In this document: positions 1 through 5,947 of the stretch, one piece after another
How positions within the stretch are numbered: the first letter of the stretch is position 1
Layout: the number at the start of each line of letters is the position of its first letter
DNA from: Pyrinomonadaceae bacterium
GTDB lineage: Bacteria > Acidobacteriota > Blastocatellia > Pyrinomonadales > Pyrinomonadaceae
NCBI GenBank assembly: GCA_013812565.1
Contig: JACCTF010000630.1
Location: 1-6,414, forward strand
Direction: 5' to 3'
DNA length: 6,414 nucleotides
The notes under the pieces: model-generated
Told to the model about the DNA's origin: nothing
The model's database searches: none
The model's input: only the letters and a program-made list of their open reading frames with translations
Program-made: the position numbers and the translations under genes

Positions 1-555
1 GCAGTGAACCTTATGAACCTTCCCGATCGTGCCGGCCTTCAACAATTCGTAAGCCTTCGCGACATGCGTCATACTCCGCTGCTGCGTGCCAACCTGGACC
101 ACTCGCTTGCTCTCGTTCTGAGCAGCAATGATCGCCTTGCCTTCGCTCAAATCGTGTGTCAAAGGCTTCTCGACGTATACGTCCTTGCCGGCGTCGCAGG
201 CGAGAATAGCCGCCGGGGCGTGCCAGTGATCCGGGGTGGCTATCACCACGGCGTCCACCGACTTCTCATCAAGCACGCGACGCAGATCGCCGGCTGATTG
301 CGGCTTCTTACCTGTTTTTTTCTCGACGTCGGCACACACCGACTCAAGCACCCTTTGATCAACATCACACAGGTAGGCGATATTTACGTCCGAAAGTGCG
401 GCAAACGAGTTTATGAGCCCTTTACCTCTCCCGCGAATTCCGATAAAGGCAACATTTACCTTTTCGTTCGCTGAGGCGGCGCGGTTTTGAGCGATGACAG
501 ACTTTCCTATCACCGCTCCGGCAATTGCTGATTTGACAAAGTGGCGTCGGTTCAC
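1..555 (-). CDS. Tat-exported Gfo/Idh/MocA family oxidoreductase, N-terminal part (cut by window edge)
   Basis: This is the first 185 codons of a probable NAD(P)-dependent sugar or polyol oxidoreductase; the rest lies beyond the left edge. I start it at a GTG, because an in-frame stop lies a short way upstream with no ATG between, and an AAAGGA ribosome site (plus-strand 565-570) ends 9 nt before it. The protein opens NRRHFVKSA, a good twin-arginine (Tat) motif followed by a short hydrophobic stretch, so export is likely. A Rossmann start follows at residues 33-46 (VNVAFIGIRGRGKG), then CDVD at 63-66 at the end of the second strand. TPDHWHAP (107-114), VEKP (128-131) and VGTQQRS (155-161) are typical of the family, and EKP carries its catalytic-site lysine. 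Family members usually run about 350-450 residues, so the C-terminal substrate domain is absent here. Substrate is unknown. It follows the DUF6807 gene by 99 bp on the same strand and may be co-transcribed with it. Confidence 0.93.
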   Translation of the reverse strand, partial: MNRRHFVKSAIAGAVIGKSVIAQNRAASANEKVNVAFIGIRGRGKGLINSFAALSDVNIAYLCDVDQRVLESVCADVEKKTGKKPQSAGDLRRVLDEKSVDAVVIATPDHWHAPAAILACDAGKDVYVEKPLTHDLSEGKAIIAAQNESKRVVQVGTQQRSMTHVAKAYELLKAGTIGKVHKVHC

Positions 556-564
556 GAGTTCTAT

Positions 565-570
565 TCCTTT
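565..570 (-). promoter_or_regulatory. Ribosome binding site deciding the GTG start of the oxidoreductase
   Basis: On the minus strand this reads AAAGGA, followed by 9 nt and then the GTG codon at 555-553. No ATG lies between this site and the upstream in-frame stop, and starting here gives the complete twin-arginine motif, so it supports GTG as the true start. Confidence 0.6.
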
Positions 571-598
571 CTTTGGATTTCTACACTTTCAGGTCCGA

Positions 599-649
599 AC
601 CGACATCATTGCCGAGCTTATAACAGCGCAGCTCACTGCAATGATCGGT
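599..649 (-). other. Intercistronic imperfect hairpin between the DUF6807 gene and the oxidoreductase gene
   Basis: ACCGA (599-603) pairs with TCGGT (645-649), TCATTGC (606-612) pairs with GCAATGA (638-644), and GAGCT (614-618) pairs with AGCTC (630-634). That is 17 base pairs with a 2-nt bulge, a small internal loop and an 11-nt terminal loop. In the minus-strand transcript it begins 5 nt after the stop codon of the DUF6807 gene. No T-run follows on that strand, so a simple intrinsic terminator is unlikely. An mRNA processing or stabilising element that sets unequal expression of the two genes is one possibility. The structure is seen directly; the role is inference. Confidence 0.5.
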
Positions 650-654
650 GCTCA

Positions 655-1629
655 TCAGTTTCCCTTGAAGGCGGTGAAGAGTTGGTCCGCGCCGAGAGAC
701 TCAACAGTTCCCGGATGTATGACTACGCGGTAGCGGAATGATAAATCCTTACCGGCCGGAATGGTGAGGCTCCCATCCCGCGATTTGTCGTTGTAAAAAT
801 CATGTTCGCCGAAAGGGTTGGCGGCGTTTAACCCATACCCCCGCGCGTGCCAGAAGGTCGGGTGCTTCGGGTTCTGTGGGTGGTCGAAGATGACGACCCC
901 GGTTTTCTCTCCCTTGATGGTGGTGGAGTAATCGACCCACCGTGCCCGCTTGCCCCAAATGTTTTCGGTCCCTTTGAGTCCTTCCGAATTAGAAAGAGTG
1001 GCGCCCCGGTCCTGGCGGAATTCATCTGCAAAACGAAATCCGAGCAACCCCTCTTCGGTGTCACCCATCTTGAGCGACGTTCCCTGATCCGCCAGGATGG
1101 TCGCTTGTAAATCGATGATGTTGTTTTGACCGACGCGGCGAAATGTGTACTGCTCACGCAGTGTGCCGACAACCTTACTGTCGGGTGCGACCAGGTTGAA
1201 GTCGGTGGTGATCGTCCCCTCGTTTTTTCCGTTCGTTGTTTTGGGCTGCGCCTTTGAGACTATCCGTCCGACCGGGAGAGGCAGTTTGGCGTCCTTGGCC
1301 GGATCACCGCTTGCCTCACGCCAGAAGTCGATCCCGTTGATGTCCCCATGCGCAAACCAGAGCCCCCTGTGCCAGAAATGATCGTTGCTCTCGCCTTCGA
1401 TCTTCTCCAGCGGAAAGCCCCGCGTGACGATTGTTCCGGAGCTGGCGCGAAGGGGATGGAGAAATGGCTTCGGCCATTTAGCGTCGTAGTATAAAGTGGT
1501 GAAAGGTTTGCCGGCTATCTCGACGTCAATTTTGTTCGGGCTCTGTTTGAAGGATACCTGCCCTTGTACCGATGCAGTCCCACCCCAGAGCATCAGCAGC
1601 GTAAATACCAAGACCAACCTTTTCGTCAT
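655..1629 (-). CDS. Secreted DUF6807 / PmoA-like family protein, function unknown
   Basis: A 324-residue protein with a Sec signal peptide: K3, R4, a hydrophobic core over about 5-16, and probable cleavage after G23 (VQG|QV). The mature part resembles the family that Pfam names 'methane oxygenase PmoA' (DUF6807). Visible family features are KPFLHPLRASSGTIVTRGFP (54-73), the His/Trp-rich DHFWHRGLWFAHGDINGIDF (83-102), and a C-terminal segment with NPFGEHDFYNDK followed by LTIPAGKDLSFRYRVVIHPG. The length is normal for the family and the frame is intact. Despite the name it is not a methane monooxygenase subunit: it is soluble, exported and has no transmembrane bundle. From memory, such proteins often lie beside Gfo/Idh/MocA oxidoreductases in glycan-utilising bacteria, as here; the reaction, if any, is not established. 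The ATG is preceded by GAGGAG with about 5 nt spacing. The gene starts 69 bp after the aldolase stop, consistent with one transcript. Confidence 0.85.
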   Translation of the reverse strand: MTKRLVLVFTLLMLWGGTASVQGQVSFKQSPNKIDVEIAGKPFTTLYYDAKWPKPFLHPLRASSGTIVTRGFPLEKIEGESNDHFWHRGLWFAHGDINGIDFWREASGDPAKDAKLPLPVGRIVSKAQPKTTNGKNEGTITTDFNLVAPDSKVVGTLREQYTFRRVGQNNIIDLQATILADQGTSLKMGDTEEGLLGFRFADEFRQDRGATLSNSEGLKGTENIWGKRARWVDYSTTIKGEKTGVVIFDHPQNPKHPTFWHARGYGLNAANPFGEHDFYNDKSRDGSLTIPAGKDLSFRYRVVIHPGTVESLGADQLFTAFKGN

Positions 1630-1633
1630 ACAC

Positions 1634-1640
1634 TCTCCTC
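1634..1640 (-). promoter_or_regulatory. Ribosome binding site of the DUF6807 gene
   Basis: On the minus strand this reads GAGGAGA, a strong Shine-Dalgarno match a few bases before the ATG at 1629-1627. The 69-bp gap it lies in (1630-1698) shows no clear promoter or terminator, which favours read-through from the aldolase gene. Confidence 0.6.
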
Positions 1641-1698
1641 TTTAGCGCCTCTGCGGACATTCAACAATTAAACCTACGGCCAGTATGAATTTGAGGAT

Positions 1699-2502
1699 TC
1701 AGCCGATGTTATGGGTCACACTTAACTGTGACGTCGCCGCGCGAACTTCGGCCAACGTATCCTTCGCCTTTTCGAATAGCATGACGTGCTCGCTGCCACA
1801 GCCGAGGAAACGCATACCGCGGTCAAGCCACGGCAACGCTATTTTAGCTGTGCGGCAATGTATACCCGGAACAACTCCGTACCGATTGCAGGCCGCCACT
1901 AAAGTGTCGACCGCTTCCAACAATTTAGGATGGTCGAATTCGCCGGGCACGCCTAAGGAGATCGATAGATCGGCCGGACCAACCATAGCCACATCAATGC
2001 CGGGAACGGAAAGCAACTCATCACACTTTTCTATGGAGAGGCCGGTTTCGAACTGCACGATGATCATTGTTTGAGTGTTAAGGTGTTCAATGATTTCCGG
2101 CATGCTCAACGGTTGGTAACCGAGTTGCGGTGCCATGAAGCCGAACCCACGGGTTCCGATTGGCGGATATTTGGTCCAACTGATCGCCTCTTCCAACAAG
2201 GTTGGGCTCTCGACGCGTGGAAAGATGATTCCCTGGGCTCCGACATCAAGCACACGAGTCACGAGAGAATAAAGCATCTCGCCGACGCGAACGAACGGCG
2301 TTATGCCGGATTCGTTGGACGCCATGACTAAGTCTTGAACCGTTTCTAAACTGAATCCACCGTGTTCTGAATCTATAAATAGATAGTCGAATCCGACTGC
2401 CGCTAAAAGTCTTGGGATCTCGGTCGAACGGTATTGCTGCAAAGCGCACCCGAAAACCGTTTCATTTTCCTGGAGGCGGGCCCTTGTTTGGTTGACATTC
2501 AT
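1699..2502 (-). CDS. HpcH/HpaI family class II pyruvate aldolase (2-keto-3-deoxy sugar acid aldolase type)
   Basis: A 267-residue cytoplasmic enzyme of the HpcH/HpaI aldolase / citrate lyase beta family. Relatives cleave 4-hydroxy-2-oxo acids, such as 2-keto-3-deoxy-L-rhamnonate or 4-hydroxy-2-oxoheptanedioate, into pyruvate and an aldehyde using a divalent metal. The key residues are present: H47 in IDSEHGGFSLETVQDL (43-58), R72 in FVRVG, FPRVES (94-99), the loop PPIGTRGFG (113-121), metal ligand E152 in VQFETG, and metal ligand D178 in MVGPADLSISLG (173-184). They line up with H45, R70, E149 and D175 of HpaI as I remember its numbering. Length matches the family. There is no signal peptide. 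Substrate cannot be fixed: a rhamnonate-type aldolase (RhmA) is plausible because of the glycan-related neighbours, but aromatic catabolism has relatives too. It is the first gene of the minus-strand group. The ATG at 2502 has a weak AAGAGA-like site upstream. Confidence 0.9.
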   Translation of the reverse strand: MNVNQTRARLQENETVFGCALQQYRSTEIPRLLAAVGFDYLFIDSEHGGFSLETVQDLVMASNESGITPFVRVGEMLYSLVTRVLDVGAQGIIFPRVESPTLLEEAISWTKYPPIGTRGFGFMAPQLGYQPLSMPEIIEHLNTQTMIIVQFETGLSIEKCDELLSVPGIDVAMVGPADLSISLGVPGEFDHPKLLEAVDTLVAACNRYGVVPGIHCRTAKIALPWLDRGMRFLGCGSEHVMLFEKAKDTLAEVRAATSQLSVTHNIG

Positions 2503-2538
2503 AATTTAAGTCTCTTCTCGTTATATGCGTATCAAAGC

Positions 2539-2544
2539 AGTATA
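2539..2544 (-). promoter_or_regulatory. Candidate -10 box for the aldolase gene group
   Basis: On the minus strand this reads TATACT, five of six matches to TATAAT, about 37 nt before the aldolase ATG. The -35 position 17 bp further upstream reads TTAAAT, a poor match, and falls inside the palindrome at 2550-2569. A promoter that needs an activator, or that is repressed through that palindrome, would fit. Weak evidence. Confidence 0.35.
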
Positions 2545-2549
2545 GCGTT

Positions 2550-2569
2550 AATTAAATCAGTATTTAATT
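2550..2569. promoter_or_regulatory. Perfect 8+4+8 palindrome, candidate operator
   Basis: AATTAAAT, a 4-nt spacer (cagt), then ATTTAATT: an exact inverted repeat of 20 bp. It covers the expected -35 zone of the minus-strand candidate promoter and lies about 30 bp upstream of the forward -35 box. Size and symmetry suit a dimeric helix-turn-helix regulator. The low-complexity AT composition means part of the symmetry could be chance, and no regulator gene is in the window. Confidence 0.45.
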
Positions 2570-2594
2570 TGAAAGTAAAGTAGGTTATTTGAAA
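2567..2594 (+). repeat. Direct repeat ATTTGAAA, two copies 20 bp apart
   Basis: ATTTGAAA occurs at 2567-2574 and 2587-2594. The start-to-start distance is 20 bp, about two DNA turns, and the second copy ends 6 bp before the forward -35 box. Activators often bind such tandem sites next to -35, but in AT-rich DNA an 8-mer repeat can arise by chance. Confidence 0.3.
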
Positions 2595-2600
2595 TTTATC

Positions 2601-2629
2601 TTGACAAATACTAACCACGGTTTTATTTT
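2601..2629 (+). promoter_or_regulatory. Sigma70-like promoter of the TonB-dependent receptor gene
   Basis: A full-consensus -35 box TTGACA (2601-2606) is followed after exactly 17 bp by TATTTT (2624-2629), four of six matches to the -10 consensus. AT-rich DNA precedes it and could act as an UP element. Transcription would start near 2636, leaving a leader of about 95 nt before the ATG. No riboswitch-like fold is evident in that leader by eye. Confidence 0.6.
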
Positions 2630-2716
2630 CCACTCTTCAGCATATTCGTAGTACATCTTCCGCCTTCGATTAAAAGCTGATATTTACCAGCTTTACTTAC
2701 CGTAATTCCGATTGAT

Positions 2717-2722
2717 GAGGAG
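2717..2722 (+). promoter_or_regulatory. Ribosome binding site of the TonB-dependent receptor
   Basis: GAGGAG at 2717-2722, 8 nt before the ATG at 2731. This good match fixes the start at 2731 and gives a protein with a proper signal peptide. Confidence 0.75.
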
Positions 2723-2730
2723 TAAGTCTC

Positions 2731-5721
2731 ATGTACCAAGGATGGCATTTCCGGGTTTTAATTTTTTGCATATGCATATTGTTGTTTTGTCCAACAAAAA
2801 TTCAAGGGCAAGTTACGACTGCTACGATTTACGGCAATGTCACGGACGCCTCCGGGGCGCAGGTCCCGGCCGCCACAGTCACCATTGTCAATGAACAAAC
2901 GGGAGCCACACAAACGGCAACAACCAACGAGACAGGTGAGTTTACTTTCGATTTTCTGCCGGTCGGACGCTACAGTCTTTCGATCAAAGCCAGCGGCTTC
3001 AAAGAACAAAACCAGCCCAACATCGAGCTGACTGGCGGCCAACGTCTTCGCCTGAGCTACGCTCTTGAGATTGGTGCTCTTACGGAGAAGGTCACTGTGA
3101 CGGCTGACACGCCGCTCATCAATGCCGTCAACGCCGAGCAGTTGATCTCGCACAACACCACTGAGGTGCGCGAAATGCCGCTGGCCCGGCGTGATTGGAC
3201 TAACCTTTTGAGCATCGGAACGGGCGTTGAGGTTAGGAGTTCTGGCGGCGGTACCGGCATTTCTCTGAACGGACTGCCTCCCGGCGGCTTCAGCCTCACC
3301 GTTGACGGCACGCAGGCCTCGGCCAGCTCAGAAGAGACTTCCCTTTCCTCGTTCGGCAACTTCAACCTCATCAAAGTCGTCAGCCTCGAAGCCATCTCTG
3401 AGGTCAACGTCAACAAAGGGATAATCCCGGCTGAGTACGCCAACACGCTTTCCGGCAATGTCGGTCTGATTACCAGAAGTGGAACTAATGAATACAGCGG
3501 GAGCCTCTTCGAGAACTACCAGGGCCGCGTGCTCAACGCCCGCAACCAGTTTCTGACGACCAGGCCGAACGAGGTCTTCAATCAGTTTGGTGGGTCTTTT
3601 GGCGGTCCAATTATCAGGAATAAACTCTTCTTTTTTACCGTGTATGAAGGCTACAGACAGCGCAGATTCGCGGCTATCAACAGTGATGTGCCGACGGCCG
3701 AATTTCGTGCGCGTGCCACCGCCGCCGTCCCCGCTTATCAGCAGTTCTTCGACACCTTACCCTTGCCGAACCAGCCTTATGCTGCGGGCGCACGAAACGG
3801 CGTCTTTATCGGTGCCGGATCACACCAAGCCAATGATGACCACCTGGTGTTTCGGGGTGATTACAACATCAATGACTCGAACCGCATCAGCAGCCGGTAT
3901 ACCCGGGGTAGACCCGACTCATTGAACCCGAGAGTTTCGCCGGTGAATTCTCGAACTTTCACGGGTCTCGACGACTCGTTTACGACCAGCTATTTTCGGA
4001 CCGGAGCGAGCTTTAGCGCGGAGACCAGATTCGGCTTCAGCAGCAACGACGTCACCCGTCTGGATGAAATTTATAACTTAGGGATAGCAGGGATTGAGGG
4101 CTTCAACTTTACCTCCAACGCCGGGGAGATTTTAGCCAGTCGCGGAAAGAACTGGAGCATCGAAGAGATTTTCGCTCTTAACAGGGGACGACATTCGATC
4201 AAGTTCGGCGGTCTTCTACAATTTCAAAACCAAACCCGGGAAAACGCCGAAAACCCGCAAGTGCGCTACGGCAACGCTGCGGCATTGTTCGCAAACAACC
4301 CCAATCGCATTCAGCTAACCTTCGGTCTCAGACCCTACGTTCTTAAATATTGGAACAACGGCTACTTCATCCAAGACGATTTCAAGGTGAGACCCAATCT
4401 GGTGGTCAACTTAGGGCTTCGCTACGATTACTTTCCCGTCCCAACAGAGGAGAATGATCGCCTTTTCAATCGCGGTGAGCCATTTGGCTTAGGATCATTC
4501 CGACCAGCTGATAGTGTTTATGATGCCGACAAGAACAACTTCGCCCCACGCGTGGGCTTCGCATGGACGGTGGACAAATCTGCCCGTACAGTTGTAAGGA
4601 GTGGGTTCGGAGTTTTCTACACCAGATCTCCCATCAGAGGCTTTCTCAACCTCGTGCGAAATGCTGTGGACGAACCTTTCAGAGTGATTTTCAGTCTCGC
4701 CGAAGCTCGAGCGCTCCGCTTAAATTACCCGGTTACTAATGATAGGGTGCTCCCTCTAGTACGTAATCCCAATGCACCCTGGGTGGGAGACGCATTTAAC
4801 ACCAAGAACCCGACTCCATATAGCATGCAATGGGTACTAAGTCTGCAAAGGCAGTTAACTAACTCGATCTCGGTAGACACAGCTTACGTCGGCACACGAG
4901 GTGTCAAGTTGCGTTACAACCGAAGGATTAACTTGGTTGATAGACAGACAGGGCTACGCCCTTTCAGCGGATTTGGAGAATTCGCTTATTTTGATACATC
5001 AGAATCCACAACCTATCACGCTTGGCAAACAAACTTTCAGAAGCGTCTCACTCAAGGATTTCTCGTTAATGCTAATTACACTTGGTCCAGAGCCATTTCT
5101 TACGGTGAAGGGAATGTGTCCACTCTGGAGGAGCCGCAGGACGCGAATAACCTTCAACTGGAGAGAGGCCCTTCGCCTTACGACATCACACATCGCTTCG
5201 CCTCTGACTTCCTTTACGAGTTGCCTTTCGCGCGTTGGTGGAATGCGGACGGCTTAGGTAAGAGGCTCCTTTTCGCCGGGTGGCAAGTCAGCGGTATCTT
5301 CAGAGCCGAAACCGGTGCGCCATTCAACATCGCGATGCCTAATTCTCTCCCGGGTCAAAGAGTGGATTACGTCGGAGGGTCTGCCTACATCGACTCGTCT
5401 TCTGATGCTTTAAATTTTTTGAATAGATCGGCGTTTGCTCAAGTGCCGGTGATTGCCGCTAGCGGAGCGTCGGCCCGGCCTGGTACCTTGGGCAGAAACG
5501 CGCTGCGCTTGCCCGGCTATTGGAACATAGACTTGACCCTTGCTAAGAATTTCGCCTTGAACGAGCGACTGCGATTGCAATTGCGCGGCGACCTGTTCAA
5601 CGCTTTCAACCACACCAGTTTCTCGTCAGTCAACACGACTATCACCAGTGGGAATTTTGGACGATTCACTGCCACAAGAGGCGCGCGGGTCGTGCAACTG
5701 AATATGAGATTTTCTTTCTGA
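2731..5721 (+). CDS. Oar-like TonB-dependent outer-membrane receptor with carboxypeptidase-regulatory-like domain
   Basis: A 996-residue outer-membrane transporter, complete and with no frame break. A signal peptide covers about residues 1-26 (hydrophobic core 9-20, likely cut in IQG|QV). A beta-sandwich carboxypeptidase-regulatory-like domain follows at about 28-115 (GNVTDASGAQVPAATVTI, TNETGEFTFDFLPVGRYSL). The plug spans about 135-255 (EVREMPLARRDWTNLL, ISLNGLPPGGFSLTVDG, EYANTLSGNVGLITRSGTNE). The 22-strand barrel should fill the rest, with FGGSFGGPIIRNKLFFF, YEG, QWVLSLQRQL near 700 and GDLFNAFNHTSF near 953-964. It ends RFSF, with the terminal aromatic residue used in outer-membrane assembly. 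Such receptors are abundant in Acidobacteriota and import large substrates, often glycan fragments, using TonB energy; I see no obvious TonB box. Substrate is unknown. The sulfatase downstream hints at a sulfated glycan. The codon third-position GC falls in the second half of the gene. Confidence 0.95.
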   Translation: MYQGWHFRVLIFCICILLFCPTKIQGQVTTATIYGNVTDASGAQVPAATVTIVNEQTGATQTATTNETGEFTFDFLPVGRYSLSIKASGFKEQNQPNIELTGGQRLRLSYALEIGALTEKVTVTADTPLINAVNAEQLISHNTTEVREMPLARRDWTNLLSIGTGVEVRSSGGGTGISLNGLPPGGFSLTVDGTQASASSEETSLSSFGNFNLIKVVSLEAISEVNVNKGIIPAEYANTLSGNVGLITRSGTNEYSGSLFENYQGRVLNARNQFLTTRPNEVFNQFGGSFGGPIIRNKLFFFTVYEGYRQRRFAAINSDVPTAEFRARATAAVPAYQQFFDTLPLPNQPYAAGARNGVFIGAGSHQANDDHLVFRGDYNINDSNRISSRYTRGRPDSLNPRVSPVNSRTFTGLDDSFTTSYFRTGASFSAETRFGFSSNDVTRLDEIYNLGIAGIEGFNFTSNAGEILASRGKNWSIEEIFALNRGRHSIKFGGLLQFQNQTRENAENPQVRYGNAAALFANNPNRIQLTFGLRPYVLKYWNNGYFIQDDFKVRPNLVVNLGLRYDYFPVPTEENDRLFNRGEPFGLGSFRPADSVYDADKNNFAPRVGFAWTVDKSARTVVRSGFGVFYTRSPIRGFLNLVRNAVDEPFRVIFSLAEARALRLNYPVTNDRVLPLVRNPNAPWVGDAFNTKNPTPYSMQWVLSLQRQLTNSISVDTAYVGTRGVKLRYNRRINLVDRQTGLRPFSGFGEFAYFDTSESTTYHAWQTNFQKRLTQGFLVNANYTWSRAISYGEGNVSTLEEPQDANNLQLERGPSPYDITHRFASDFLYELPFARWWNADGLGKRLLFAGWQVSGIFRAETGAPFNIAMPNSLPGQRVDYVGGSAYIDSSSDALNFLNRSAFAQVPVIAASGASARPGTLGRNALRLPGYWNIDLTLAKNFALNERLRLQLRGDLFNAFNHTSFSSVNTTITSGNFGRFTATRGARVVQLNMRFSF

Positions 5722-5741
5722 CAGAGTGTGCCTAAACCTTG

Positions 5742-5776
5742 CTCAAAGTGTCGACTTAATTGGCTGACACTTTGAG
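5742..5776 (+). terminator. Perfect 11-bp inverted repeat after the receptor gene, possible terminator or mRNA 3' hairpin
   Basis: CTCAAAGTGTC (5742-5752) and GACACTTTGAG (5766-5776) are exact reverse complements around a 13-nt loop, beginning 20 nt after the receptor stop. The stem has 5 of 11 G:C pairs, and no T-run follows (it continues TATGAAAAG), so it is not a classic intrinsic terminator. It could instead protect the 3' end of the receptor mRNA or be a protein-binding palindrome. Confidence 0.45.
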
Positions 5777-5780
5777 TATG

Positions 5781-5810
5781 AAAAGTGTGAAGATCACGAT
5801 ACAAAAGTGT
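5781..5810 (+). repeat. Direct repeat AAAAGTGT, two copies 22 bp apart
   Basis: AAAAGTGT occurs at 5781-5788 and 5803-5810, and the core AAAGTGT occurs again at 5745-5751 and, inverted, at 5767-5773 within the hairpin. Four copies of the 7-mer in 66 bp is more than expected by chance, suggesting repeated binding sites or local duplication. No function can be assigned. Confidence 0.35.
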
Positions 5811-5947
5811 TTACCTCAACCTTGATCTGAGCGAGTTGGTAGCGGATCAGTCAAGAAAATTCTCCTAAACTCTGGGCAGTCAGCACGGCTGCTCAAACTT
5901 GTTCATTTACTGGTTTCGTTTTGGCATTCACAAAGTCGAGAAGAAAC

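Larger units (their letters stand above)
2503..2730. other. Divergent intergenic control region
   Basis: This 228-bp stretch separates the aldolase start from the receptor start and is clearly more AT-rich than the flanking genes, especially over 2500-2635. It holds a forward promoter, a candidate reverse -10, a perfect palindrome and a pair of direct repeats, listed separately. No small ORF with a convincing ribosome site is seen. It probably serves both gene groups, which would allow shared regulation. Confidence 0.7.
5722..5947. other. Gap between receptor and sulfatase genes
   Basis: This 226-bp stretch holds an 11-bp inverted repeat just after the receptor stop and further AAAGTGT-type copies, listed separately. 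A weaker imperfect repeat lies at 5821-5855: CTTGA(T)CTGA against TCAGTCAAG, with a one-base bulge and a 16-nt loop. I see no convincing promoter for the sulfatase and no gene. Whether the sulfatase has its own promoter or is read from the receptor promoter is open. Confidence 0.6.

Noticed and set aside
5..22. Tandem 8-bp repeat (TGAACCTT twice, 9 bp apart) at the left edge
   Set aside because: It encodes the KVHKVH stretch of the oxidoreductase, a usual family sequence, and so reflects protein constraint.
494..741. Short plus-strand ORFs opposite the oxidoreductase start and DUF6807 end
   Set aside because: They overlap well-supported minus-strand genes or the hairpin, and have no recognisable domain or good ribosome site.
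655..1629. Methane/ammonia monooxygenase subunit, as the family name PmoA suggests
   Set aside because: True PmoA is a multi-pass membrane protein; this one is a soluble secreted protein with only a signal peptide.
1901..1911. The 11-mer AAAGTGTCGAC occurs here and again at 5745-5755
   Set aside because: One copy is within aldolase coding sequence, and several 11-mer matches are expected by chance in a window of this size.
2071..2331. Plus-strand ORF of 86 codons inside the aldolase gene
   Set aside because: It is antisense to conserved aldolase motifs and its translation has no family features; it is a shadow of the real gene.
2520..2525. TATAAC on the minus strand as an alternative -10 for the aldolase
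   Set aside because: No -35-like sequence lies 16-18 bp upstream, and it would leave a very short leader; TATACT at 2539-2544 is the better candidate.
5899..5927. TTGTTC as a possible -35 box for the sulfatase
   Set aside because: No -10-like hexamer lies at a suitable distance; the match is too poor to report as a promoter.
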